Part shown: positions 1 through 7,440 of the stretch, one piece after another | Position numbering within the stretch: the first letter of the stretch is position 1 | Layout: every line of letters starts with the position of its first letter | Assembly: GCF_013114625.1 (NCBI RefSeq) | Contig: NZ_VTXD01000010.1 | Location: 1 to 64,000, forward strand | Reading direction: 5' to 3' | Length of the DNA stretch: 64,000 nucleotides | From: Vibrio sp. 99-70-13A1 | Lineage (GTDB): Bacteria > Pseudomonadota > Gammaproteobacteria > Enterobacterales > Vibrionaceae | The notes under the pieces: generated by a model | Seen by the model: only the letters and a program-made list of their open reading frames with translations | What the model was told of the DNA's origin: nothing | Database searches by the model: none | Made by a program: the position numbers and the translations under genes

Positions 1-261
1 TTGAAAAATGAAGGAATTCCTATATACGGTATTAATTATAGAGATAATAAGTTATCGGCAATTAAAGTTTTAGAAAATTATGGAAACCCATACTTAAAGA
101 TCGTTAATGATCATAAAGGCGATCTTTCCATTAATTTAGGAGTAATAGGTACGCCTGAAACATATTTAATGGATCAAGAAGGTCAGATAATTAAAAAGGT
201 AATGGGCGTATTAGATCAAAAAACTTGGGATGATGAATTAGCGAGTTATTTTTATAAATAA
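1..261 (+). CDS. Thiol:disulfide interchange protein, DsbE/CcmG-like (C-terminal part only)
   Basis: This is the C-terminal end of a thioredoxin-fold protein; the frame is open to the window edge, so the gene begins outside and the TTG at position 1 is not a trustworthy start. Visible residues include the thioredoxin cis-proline region 'GVIGTPETYLMD' and 'GINYRDN', both typical of DsbE/CcmG, the membrane-anchored periplasmic reductant of apocytochrome c cysteines. It lies 19 bp before an NrfF-type gene, so it is more likely the DsbE paralogue of an nrf (nitrite reductase maturation) cluster than the housekeeping ccmG. The active-site CxxC is not in the window, so the fold assignment rests on the C-terminal half. 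Confidence 0.8.
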   Translation: MKNEGIPIYGINYRDNKLSAIKVLENYGNPYLKIVNDHKGDLSINLGVIGTPETYLMDQEGQIIKKVMGVLDQKTWDDELASYFYK

Positions 262-280
262 AATTTAGTAAAGGGCTTTA

Positions 281-703
281 ATGAAACTATTAATATTATT
301 ATGTTCAATACTATGCGTGACATACGCTGTCGCTGAGCCTGTTTTTATATCATCAACAAAGGAGAGAAGCATTCAAGTTGAGCTGTTTGAATTTGATAGT
401 TTAGAGCAGCAATCAAGGGCGATCGCATTGGCTAAGTCATTGCGTTGTCCACAATGCCAGAATCAAAATTTGATCGAATCAAACTCTCCTATTGCAAAAG
501 ATCTTCGATTAAATGTTTTCGAAATGATCAAAGCAGGAAAGAGTGATGAATATATTATTGAATATATGACCGAAAGGTTTGGTGAATTTGTTTTATATAA
601 TCCTGCTTTCAATAGAGGTAATTTAGTACTTTGGCTAATACCTTTTGTTATTTTTGTGCTCTTCGTTCATCTTGCAATAAAAAGTGTCAAAAGTGATGTA
701 TAA
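281..703 (+). CDS. nrfF: Cytochrome c nitrite reductase maturation protein NrfF (CcmH family)
   Basis: A 140-residue CcmH-family protein: a signal peptide (about 1-18), the haem-lyase motif LRCPQCQNQ with C56 and C59, and one transmembrane helix near the C-terminus (about 115-133). These proteins reduce or hold apocytochrome c in the periplasm during haem attachment. The sequence after the motif (NLIESNSPIA) and the YNP segment match NrfF better than CcmH (which usually reads CPKCQNNSIADSN), from recall of the family. It follows a DsbE-like gene closely, as in nrfE-dsbE-nrfF clusters. The NrfF versus CcmH choice is inference; the family is secure. Confidence 0.85.
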   Translation: MKLLILLCSILCVTYAVAEPVFISSTKERSIQVELFEFDSLEQQSRAIALAKSLRCPQCQNQNLIESNSPIAKDLRLNVFEMIKAGKSDEYIIEYMTERFGEFVLYNPAFNRGNLVLWLIPFVIFVLFVHLAIKSVKSDV

Positions 704-792
704 ATATTATCTATACTGTTTACCTAATTAGTCTGTTTTTGTAATATACTTCATACAACTCACTGAGCTTACACAGATATAAGGACTTATTC

Positions 793-975
793 GTGGATAA
801 TGTAATATCGAACTTAAAAAAGGAGTTTTATACGAATGTTCAATCTAAAAAGTGGAGTGAGCAGTATAGTGCTAAACCAAGCCTTTCATTTTTGACTCAA
901 GAAGAATTATCAGAATTAGAAAATGCATGGATCCAACTGGCTATCTGGAAACTGGAAAAAACAGCAAGTAAATGA
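793..975 (+). CDS. Hypothetical protein, 60 residues
   Basis: A short ORF starting with GTG, preceded by AAGGA at a suitable distance, so translation is plausible. The product is hydrophilic, with no signal peptide or membrane segment; it has a lysine-rich first half and an aromatic end (AWIQLAIWKLEK) that could form an amphipathic helix. I do not recognise a family. It sits 89 bp after nrfF, in the same orientation, with AT-rich DNA between, so it may or may not share the transcript. Judged real mainly from the ribosome site and protein-like composition. Confidence 0.5.
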   Translation: MDNVISNLKKEFYTNVQSKKWSEQYSAKPSLSFLTQEELSELENAWIQLAIWKLEKTASK

Positions 976-1029
976 AGTTAGCCTGTAAAATCTAGCTTCA
1001 ACGATCATCTAAAGTTTGTAAGTTCTCAC

Positions 1030-1218
1030 GCATCTAATCTTGATCAGTTATATAACTATAAGTAAAACCATGATCTGTAGTGCGGGTTGTGCTTGATATT
1101 CAGTAGAGTTTATCTGTATCGAAAAATTTGAGTATTGGCAGGTTGGAATTCCATCAAATCAATGGCTCTGCCCCGAAATTTAACCCCATGTTAGAAAGGT
1201 CTAACGTGGGGTTTTTTA
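1030..1218 (+). ncRNA. Candidate small RNA or orphan transcript ending in a strong terminator
   Basis: The stretch between the 60-residue ORF and ribA has no credible ORF but ends in a near-perfect 14-bp stem (1182-1195 with 1200-1213) followed by T6, a textbook intrinsic terminator. The terminator lies over 200 bp after the last stop codon, further than expected for a simple gene end, and a weak promoter-like TTGATC...TAAAAC pair sits near 1040-1070. I cannot match it to a named Vibrio sRNA. It could equally be a long 3' untranslated region of the preceding operon. Confidence 0.25.
1182..1218 (+). terminator. Rho-independent terminator
   Basis: Arms AACCCCATGTTAGA and TCTAACGTGGGGTT with a 4-nt loop, then six Ts. 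It separates the nrf-side transcripts from ribA. Confidence 0.85.
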
Positions 1219-1393
1219 TTACGTAATGAACAAGTTGTTATAATATAACAATTCATAGCTTCAGAGCCTTGAAAAATCGCTTAGATAGCCTCATAGTACT
1301 TAACATCAGATTGTTATTGCCCGATTGTTGAATTAGTAGGCTTTAATTAAAATAATAATTCCAAGTAGATAAAATCATCAAGTGAGTATAGAT

Positions 1394-1990
1394 ATGGCGG
1401 AAGTACGTGCCAGAGTAGATTTCAAAGTAGGGGTAGGCAGCAATATTGATGCTGAGCTTCTGTCATTCCATGGATTGAAAACAGAAAAAGAACATGTTGC
1501 TGTGATCTTTCAGTCTGCCGATAAAACTCAGAATACACCTTTGGTACGAATGCACTCTGAATGCTTAACGGGTGACGTATTTCATTCATCTCGCTGCGAT
1601 TGTGGTGAACAGTTAGATGAAACGATTAATAAAATGGGTGAATCGGGCGGTATTATTTTATATCTCCGCCAAGAAGGGCGTGGTATTGGTCTTTATAACA
1701 AGATCGACGCATACCGCTTACAAAGTGAAGGTATGAATACATATGAAGCGAATAACCACTTAGGTTTTGGTGATGATTTACGTGATTTCACAGAAGCAGC
1801 TGAAATGCTAAAAGCGTTAGGTATTAACACTATCCGCTTAGTCACGAATAATCCTAAAAAGATCAGAGAGTTGAAGTCTCATGGCATTCAAATTGAAGAA
1901 GTCGTCAATACTTCAGCGCATGTAAAGTTAGGCAATGAAAGTTACCTTCAAGCAAAAGTGTCACACGGAAAGCATGATTTAGACCTTTAA
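1394..1990 (+). CDS. ribA: GTP cyclohydrolase II
   Basis: This enzyme opens GTP to 2,5-diamino-6-ribosylamino-pyrimidinone phosphate, formate and pyrophosphate, the first step of riboflavin synthesis, in the cytoplasm. The zinc site is visible as C57, C68 and C70 ([20 protein letters not shown]), followed by the conserved [11 protein letters not shown] substrate loop. It is a stand-alone RibA of about 198 residues, not fused to RibB. An upstream in-frame GTG at 1382 would add four residues, but the ATG at 1394 gives the usual [10 protein letters not shown] start and has a GTGAG ribosome site just before it. It ends in its own terminator. Being next to a Fur-controlled iron operon matches the V. 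cholerae gene order as I remember it. Confidence 0.96.
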   Translation: MAEVRARVDFKVGVGSNIDAELLSFHGLKTEKEHVAVIFQSADKTQNTPLVRMHSECLTGDVFHSSRCDCGEQLDETINKMGESGGIILYLRQEGRGIGLYNKIDAYRLQSEGMNTYEANNHLGFGDDLRDFTEAAEMLKALGINTIRLVTNNPKKIRELKSHGIQIEEVVNTSAHVKLGNESYLQAKVSHGKHDLDL

Positions 1991-2018
1991 ATTACCTTCT
2001 TCTCATAAATCAAATAAA

Positions 2019-2044
2019 AACCTCACATTTGTGGGGTTTTTTTG
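2019..2044 (+). terminator. Rho-independent terminator after ribA
   Basis: AACCTCAC-ATTT-GTGGGGTT stem (one T:G pair) followed by a run of Ts. Confidence 0.8.
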
Positions 2045-2091
2045 TATTTGGCTTGCAAAAAAATTGTAAATTTGTATTATTTGGATTGCTA

Positions 2092-2114
2092 GTGCAAATG
2101 ATAATGGTTTGCAC
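2092..2114 (+). promoter_or_regulatory. Fur box upstream of the imelysin operon
   Basis: The 23-bp GTGCAAATGATAATGGTTTGCAC-type site has perfect 7-bp outer arms (GTGCAAA / TTTGCAC) around TGATAATGG, closely resembling the Fur consensus GATAATGATAATCATTATC. It lies about 45 bp before the ATG of the first imelysin gene. This implies iron-repressed expression of the downstream operon; the regulation is inferred from motif similarity. Confidence 0.75.
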
Positions 2115-2156
2115 TATTACTACTAATAATAATTCAAGCTCAACAAGGACGCTTCA

Positions 2157-3416
2157 ATGACCATCAAATCTTTAGTGACTAAAGCTGTTACTTCGTCACT
2201 CCTTCTTGCCTCTGCTTCTTCATTTGCAGCAGTGACTCAAGATCAAGTAGTTGAACACTACGCAGATATTGCACACGCCGTTTTTTCGGATTCTGTTATT
2301 ACAGCCAAGGCTCTGAACTCTTCTATTGATACATTTTTAGCTTCGCCTTCTGCTGCAAATTTCGAACAAGTTAAACAAGCTTGGTTAGATTCTCGAGTAC
2401 CATACCAACAATCGGAAGTTTTCCGTTTTGGTAACGCGGTTGTTGATGATTGGGAAGGTCAGTTGAATGCATGGCCTCTAGATGAAGGTCTGATTGATTA
2501 CGTTTCAACTGATTACCAATATGAATTAGGTAACGAAGGCGCTAGTGCAAACATTGTTGCTAACAAAACGTTCCAAGTTGGTCAAACAACGGTTGATGCA
2601 ACAAATATTACTCCTGAGCTAATTGCTGAGCTTAATGAAATTGGTGGTTCAGAAGCAAACGTAGCGTCTGGTTACCACGCGATTGAGTTCCTACTTTGGG
2701 GACAAGATTTAAACGGCACTAATGCAGGTGCAGGTAACCGTGTATACACTGATTTTGTTGTTGGCTCTGAATGTACAAACGGTAACTGTGACCGCCGTGG
2801 TTCATATTTAAAAGCTTCAGCTGAACTTCTGATTCAAGATCTTGAATGGATGGAAAAACAGTGGTCTGCTGATCAAAAAGGTAATTACCGTCAAGAGCTT
2901 TTAGCGGGTTCTAGCGATAATGGCTTGCGTAAAATGCTATTCGGCATGGGCTCTCTTTCATTAGGTGAACTTGCCGGTGAGCGTATGAAAGTTGCTCTAG
3001 AAGCAAATTCAACTGAAGACGAGCATGATTGTTTCTCTGATAACACGCATAACTCGCATTACTACAATGAGCAAGGTATCTACAACGTTTACACTGGTCT
3101 GTACAAGCGTGAAAACGGTACGTTGCTTTCAGGTCCAAGCTTATACGACCTAGTTGCTCAAGAAGACAAGCAAGCTGCAAAAGAGATTCAAAAGCAATTT
3201 GATCTTGCTCGTGCACAAGTCGGTGAACTTGTAACATCTGCTGAGAAAAACAATCAGCACTTTGACCAGTTAATTGCTTCAGATAATGCAGCAGGTAACG
3301 CGCTTGTAAATAAAACGATTGTAGCTCTAGTTTCTCAAACGGCTGCTATTGAACGTGCAGCAGGTGTGATTGGCATTGATAGCTTGAACCCTGATACTGC
3401 AGACCACGAGTTTTAA
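2157..3416 (+). CDS. Imelysin / peptidase M75 family iron-regulated protein (IrpA-like)
   Basis: A 419-residue exported protein with a signal peptide cleaved after about residue 24 (SSFAA). The imelysin signature GYHAIEF is present, with H174 and E177 of the GxHxxE motif; this family (Pfam peptidase_M75) includes EfeO, IcmP and IrpA. Members bind metal, chiefly iron, in the periplasm or on the outer membrane; proteolytic activity is doubtful for many. Two cysteine pairs (ECTNGNC) could form a disulfide. It is the first gene behind a Fur box and leads a cluster with a di-haem oxidoreductase, a second imelysin and a DUF1513 protein, an arrangement known from Pseudomonas and Vibrio. Role in iron acquisition is inferred. 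Confidence 0.92.
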   Translation: MTIKSLVTKAVTSSLLLASASSFAAVTQDQVVEHYADIAHAVFSDSVITAKALNSSIDTFLASPSAANFEQVKQAWLDSRVPYQQSEVFRFGNAVVDDWEGQLNAWPLDEGLIDYVSTDYQYELGNEGASANIVANKTFQVGQTTVDATNITPELIAELNEIGGSEANVASGYHAIEFLLWGQDLNGTNAGAGNRVYTDFVVGSECTNGNCDRRGSYLKASAELLIQDLEWMEKQWSADQKGNYRQELLAGSSDNGLRKMLFGMGSLSLGELAGERMKVALEANSTEDEHDCFSDNTHNSHYYNEQGIYNVYTGLYKRENGTLLSGPSLYDLVAQEDKQAAKEIQKQFDLARAQVGELVTSAEKNNQHFDQLIASDNAAGNALVNKTIVALVSQTAAIERAAGVIGIDSLNPDTADHEF

Positions 3417-3435
3417 GCGATAAATAAAGTTAACA

Positions 3436-3456
3436 AAGGGCTCCTAGCGAGCCCTT
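3436..3456 (+). terminator. Intercistronic hairpin, possible partial terminator
   Basis: Perfect 8-bp stem AAGGGCTC/GAGCCCTT with a 5-nt loop just after the first imelysin gene. The T-tail is poor, so it probably allows read-through or stabilises the upstream message rather than ending transcription. Confidence 0.45.
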
Positions 3457-3551
3457 CATTGTTTCTGTATTGTTCAAGTTTTTGTGTTGTTCAAATCGTC
3501 AAACAATGAAATCTAAAAAATATAACTAATAATAAATAATCAAGGCAATGT

Positions 3552-4940
3552 ATGAAGTCGTATCTCACCGCCTCGCTACTTATCTCACTGTTCGCAATGT
3601 CTCCCTTACACGCCCATGAAGTGTATTCAGGAGGGAAAACCACTACTAAAAAAGAAGGCGCTAATGCGTTTTCAATGCCAGCAACTAACTTACCTATGAC
3701 TAAGCGATTAGACTTTAGTGTTGGTAATAGTTTCTTTAGAAACCCATGGGTTCCTGCACCAGCTTCTACAGACGCTCGTGATGGGCTAGGTCCTTTGTTT
3801 AATACCAATGGCTGCCAAAATTGCCACATTAAAGATGGTAGAGGGCATGCGCCTGAAACGGGAGATAAACACGCTGTTTCCATGCTGGTTCGATTAAGTA
3901 TTCCAGCTGAAACCGCCGCTCAAAGACAAGCTTTCATTCGAGATGGTGGAATCCCTGAACCTACTTATGGCGGTCAGCTTCAAGATTTTGCTCTACAAGG
4001 CTTGAAACCTGAAGGCAAGGTGAATATTAGCTATATAGAAGTTCCAGTTAAATTTGATGATGGAACGATGGTGAGCTTGCGTAAACCTAGCCTAACTATT
4101 ACTGAGCTAGCGTTTGGCGATATGCACCCAAAAACTGAATTTTCAGCTCGTGTAGCACCGCCTATGATTGGTCTTGGCTTATTAGAAAGCATTCCTGAAA
4201 AAACGATTCTAGGCTTTATTGAACAGCAAAAATCAGAAAACCTTGGTGTTTCAGGTAAAGCGAATAAAGTGCTTGATGTTCAAACAAATGAACTTACGCT
4301 TGGGCGATTTGGGTGGAAAGCCGGGCAACCGAACTTGATGCAGCAAAATGCCGCAGCATTTAATGGTGATTTAGGTTTGACGAGCAATCTATTCCCTAAT
4401 GAAAACTGTACAGCGAACCAATCTACGTGTACCGACTTTCCAAATGGTGGTTCGCCGGAAGTCAGCGATAACATCCTTGATTTTGTAGAATTTTATTCCC
4501 AACATCTGGCTGTGCCAATTCGACGTAATGTCGATAATCCACAAGTGATTCAAGGTAAGCAACTCTTTAAAGAAATTGGCTGTCAAAGCTGCCATCAAGC
4601 TGAGATAAGAACAGCTGAACGCGCTGATTTGCCTGCGTTATCCAAGCAGCTTATCAGCCCGTATACAGATATGTTACTGCACGATATGGGCGAAGGTTTA
4701 GCCGACAATAGAGCGGAATATTTAGCGAATGGACAAGAATGGCGTACTACACCTCTTTGGGGATTAGGCTATACCAAGGAAGTGAATGGGCACACATTCC
4801 TATTACATGATGGTCGTGCTAGAAATATTATGGAAGCGATTCTATGGCATGGTGGGGAAGCTCAAAATGCTAAACAAAAGGTACTTAGCCTGAATGCAAA
4901 AGAGCGAGAAGCACTTGTCGCGTTCTTGAATTCTTTATAA
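3552..4940 (+). CDS. Di-haem oxidoreductase (thiol-oxidoreductase-like, DHOR/DUF1111 family)
   Basis: A 462-residue periplasmic c-type cytochrome. It has a signal peptide (about 1-21) and two CxxCH haem sites: C88/C91/H92 (GCQNCH) and C344/C347/H348 (GCQSCH). The architecture matches the DHOR (DUF1111) family, structurally related to MauG and di-haem peroxidases. In this operon type it is always beside imelysins, so it probably performs redox chemistry on iron or on an imelysin-bound ligand; that is inference. Haem attachment would require the Ccm machinery. A possible ribosome site is CAAGGCA before the ATG. The 135-bp gap after the first imelysin holds a hairpin but no new promoter that I can identify. 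Confidence 0.93.
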   Translation: MKSYLTASLLISLFAMSPLHAHEVYSGGKTTTKKEGANAFSMPATNLPMTKRLDFSVGNSFFRNPWVPAPASTDARDGLGPLFNTNGCQNCHIKDGRGHAPETGDKHAVSMLVRLSIPAETAAQRQAFIRDGGIPEPTYGGQLQDFALQGLKPEGKVNISYIEVPVKFDDGTMVSLRKPSLTITELAFGDMHPKTEFSARVAPPMIGLGLLESIPEKTILGFIEQQKSENLGVSGKANKVLDVQTNELTLGRFGWKAGQPNLMQQNAAAFNGDLGLTSNLFPNENCTANQSTCTDFPNGGSPEVSDNILDFVEFYSQHLAVPIRRNVDNPQVIQGKQLFKEIGCQSCHQAEIRTAERADLPALSKQLISPYTDMLLHDMGEGLADNRAEYLANGQEWRTTPLWGLGYTKEVNGHTFLLHDGRARNIMEAILWHGGEAQNAKQKVLSLNAKEREALVAFLNSL

Positions 4941-5033
4941 ATATAATAAGCTAGCGTAAGCAGTGCTGATTAAATATATTTAACTTCTAAAGCGCTGCGA
5001 ACGTAAATAGTCAGCCAGTAAAAGGTCGTAAAC

Positions 5034-6080
5034 ATGAGTGAAAAATTATTCGCGATACCATTGATTGTCGCAGCTCTTGCCGGGTGCCAGTCCACAACTC
5101 AAGTAAATGATGCCCCTGTATTTAATCTTGATGAAACGCAACATGTAAGCCACGAGGTTTATGTTAAGCAGTTTGAGTCTGCTGTCGCATTCAATACACA
5201 AGCAAAATTACTTGAAGAATCGCTAGGTCAATATTGTGAAACCAATGATTATTCTATTGATGCTGTGAAGCTGCAATGGCACCAGACTATGCTTGCTTGG
5301 ATGGCGCTTCAAGGGCAGGAACGAGGGCCAGCAGAAGCTCTACAAGAGAGTTGGAATATTCAATTTTGGCCAGACAAAAAGAATACAACTGGTTTGAAAA
5401 TGGCTCAACTCACTCGACAAGACAAAACTTGGACTCAAGCTGAAATTGCTCAGCAAAGCGTAACCGTTCAAGGTTTAGGGGCGTTAGAGTGGATGCTTTA
5501 TGACGAAAAATCACCGTTATTAATTGAAAAGAACAAAGGCTGTATGTCTGCTATCGCTATTTCGCAAAATCTATCTGTGAAATCGACCAATATTGCAGAT
5601 GCATGGCAAGTTAACCCGTGGGTAGCTTTAGATGAATCCCGATGGGAATCTGAATACGTGGCTTTGCTAACGAATCAGCTAGATTACAGCATGAAAAAAC
5701 TGAGTCGACCACTTGCGAATATTGGTAAGCCTCGCCCTTACTTTGCTGAGTCATGGCGCTCAGAAACGTCTTTATCGCAACTTAAAGCTAATATTCAAGC
5801 AATGCAGTCTTTGTATTTAGCAGATGGACAGGGTTTAGATAATATTTTAAGAGGTCGAGATTTAAATGATTTAGCGGACCGAGTTAAAATTCAATTTGAG
5901 CAGACGCTAGCAACTTGGCCTGAAGAAAGCAGCCTGTTTGGTATGCTTCAGAGCAAAGAGGGCTACCGAAATGTTTTAGCTCAATACAATAAGTTAGAGC
6001 GCCTCAAATATCTTATTCATGAAGAAGTGGCGATCGAATTAGGAATTGTAATAGGGTTTAATGCAACTGATGGTGACTAA
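5034..6080 (+). CDS. Imelysin family lipoprotein (second copy)
   Basis: A 348-residue member of the imelysin (peptidase_M75) family with a lipoprotein signal peptide: hydrophobic stretch then LAGCQS, giving Cys18 as the probable lipidated residue. The family motif is altered here: GLGALEWMLYD replaces the GxHxxE form, so the histidine seen in the first copy is missing while the glutamate stays. This resembles the PA4371-like third member of the Pseudomonas cluster, from memory. It lies 93 bp after the di-haem gene and overlaps the next gene by 20 bp, so co-translation with DUF1513 is likely. Periplasmic metal-related role is inferred. Confidence 0.88.
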   Translation: MSEKLFAIPLIVAALAGCQSTTQVNDAPVFNLDETQHVSHEVYVKQFESAVAFNTQAKLLEESLGQYCETNDYSIDAVKLQWHQTMLAWMALQGQERGPAEALQESWNIQFWPDKKNTTGLKMAQLTRQDKTWTQAEIAQQSVTVQGLGALEWMLYDEKSPLLIEKNKGCMSAIAISQNLSVKSTNIADAWQVNPWVALDESRWESEYVALLTNQLDYSMKKLSRPLANIGKPRPYFAESWRSETSLSQLKANIQAMQSLYLADGQGLDNILRGRDLNDLADRVKIQFEQTLATWPEESSLFGMLQSKEGYRNVLAQYNKLERLKYLIHEEVAIELGIVIGFNATDGD

Positions 6081-7167
6081 TCAAACTAGGCGTTCATTAC
6101 TTAAAGCAGCACTATTGGGTGCTGCTGTCCCAGTACTTCCTTTTGGCTGCTCCAATATATCCTCCCAAGTAAAACGTGAGCCAGCATTAATTGGGTGCTC
6201 ACTTCAGGGTAAGGATAAATACTCTGCGGTTGTAGCAGATAAATGGGGCATGCCTATTCAAACTCTCCCTATCCCAGAGCGCGGTCATGGTGTTGCGATT
6301 AGACCTAATGTCGACTCTTCACACCCCAATCAAGCGGTGGTTTTTGCTCGTAGACCGGGTAGCTACTTTATGGTGTTTGATTATCAAACCGGTCAACAGA
6401 TTCATTTATCAGTGAAAGGTAAAAACAGGCACTATTATGGCCATGGTGTTTTTTCACTTGATGGTTCATTGCTGTACGCGACTGAAGGGGTATCTAATAC
6501 AAGCCAAGGTGTGATAGGTGTTTATGATGCGCTTAATGGCTATAAGAAGGTCGATGAATTCACTGGTTTTGGTATTGGTCCTCATGAAGTCATCATTATG
6601 CCAGATAGTCGATTAGCTATTGGGGTTGGAGGCGTTGATACGGATGGTCGAACTCCTAGAAATTTAAAGACAATGCAACCAAGCTTAAGTTATTTGTCCG
6701 CCACAGGTGAGCTACTTGAGCAAGTCGGGTTGGCTGATAAACAACTGAGTATTAGACATCTTGCTCATGATGGAGATGAAACCGTACTTTGTGGTCAACA
6801 ATATCGCGGTGAACCCGATGAATACCCAGCATTACTCGCTATGCATACTCGGGGTGGTCGTTTAGAGCAATTAAAAGCAGAGCCTGAGCAGTGGGCGAGA
6901 TTTAACCATTACATTGCAAGTATTGCAGCTTCTGATGAATGGATTATCGCGACTTCACCACGAGGGAATTGCTATGGAATTTGGTCTAAACAAACAAAAG
7001 AGTTGGTCGAGCTATCTTCTTTAACTGACGCTTCAGGTGCTGTATTTATGGGCGAAGAGTTTAGGTTAAGTTCTGGAGCTGGGGAGGTTATTAGCCAAAC
7101 TGAACCATCGGAAAAAACAGCCATCCAAACACTAACCCAATGGGATAACCACTGGTCTTCGATCTAG
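6061..7167 (+). CDS. DUF1513 domain protein, Tat-exported
   Basis: A 368-residue protein with a twin-arginine signal (TRRSLLKAALLGAAV) ending in a possible lipobox (PFGCS). The rest looks like a beta-propeller: repeated short Gly/Asp turns such as GHGVF, GIGPHEV and RHLAHDG, as expected for DUF1513. Function unknown; it is the constant fourth member of the iron-linked imelysin cluster. The start overlaps the preceding imelysin by 20 bp; a second in-frame ATG at 6070 is also possible. Tat export suggests folding, perhaps with a cofactor, before translocation. No terminator directly follows; instead there is an 18-bp repeat array. Confidence 0.9.
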   Translation: MQLMVTNQTRRSLLKAALLGAAVPVLPFGCSNISSQVKREPALIGCSLQGKDKYSAVVADKWGMPIQTLPIPERGHGVAIRPNVDSSHPNQAVVFARRPGSYFMVFDYQTGQQIHLSVKGKNRHYYGHGVFSLDGSLLYATEGVSNTSQGVIGVYDALNGYKKVDEFTGFGIGPHEVIIMPDSRLAIGVGGVDTDGRTPRNLKTMQPSLSYLSATGELLEQVGLADKQLSIRHLAHDGDETVLCGQQYRGEPDEYPALLAMHTRGGRLEQLKAEPEQWARFNHYIASIAASDEWIIATSPRGNCYGIWSKQTKELVELSSLTDASGAVFMGEEFRLSSGAGEVISQTEPSEKTAIQTLTQWDNHWSSI

Positions 7168-7179
7168 TTTTCATTAAGC

Positions 7180-7287
7180 TATATCGCTAACGGTTTCGGT
7201 ACATTTATAGCATTTGGTACATTAATAGCTTTCAATACGTCTCTAGTTTTCTATACATCTATAGCTGTCAATACAACGATAGTTTTT
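7180..7287. repeat. Degenerate 18-bp tandem repeat, about six copies
   Basis: Phased 18-bp units begin at 7180, 7198, 7216, 7234, 7252 and 7270, with loose consensus (G/A/T)RTACATYTATAGYTTTC. The first copy is the most diverged. It fills the gap between the DUF1513 gene and ldtD. No ORF runs through it. This 273-bp gap otherwise contains only AT-rich DNA and the ldtD ribosome site. Confidence 0.6.
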
Positions 7288-7440
7288 GAAAGATCTGAGT
7301 GTTGACATTGCTACAGCTCATGCCTTTTTGAGCGCTGTATTTACAAACCTGTCTAGTCTCAAAATCAATATAGTCTCTAATTAATACTTGGCGCGTCCAT
7401 TTCTTTGCCATACTTAAAACTGGTGGGTATGGAGCGTGCT

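Noticed and set aside
281..703. Housekeeping ccmH
   Set aside because: The motif context (CPQCQNQNLIESNSP) and the short length fit NrfF better; kept as NrfF with a stated alternative.
2911..3237. Antisense 108-codon frame inside the first imelysin gene
   Set aside because: Shadow of the real gene on the opposite strand; no ribosome site, cysteine- and leucine-rich unnatural composition.
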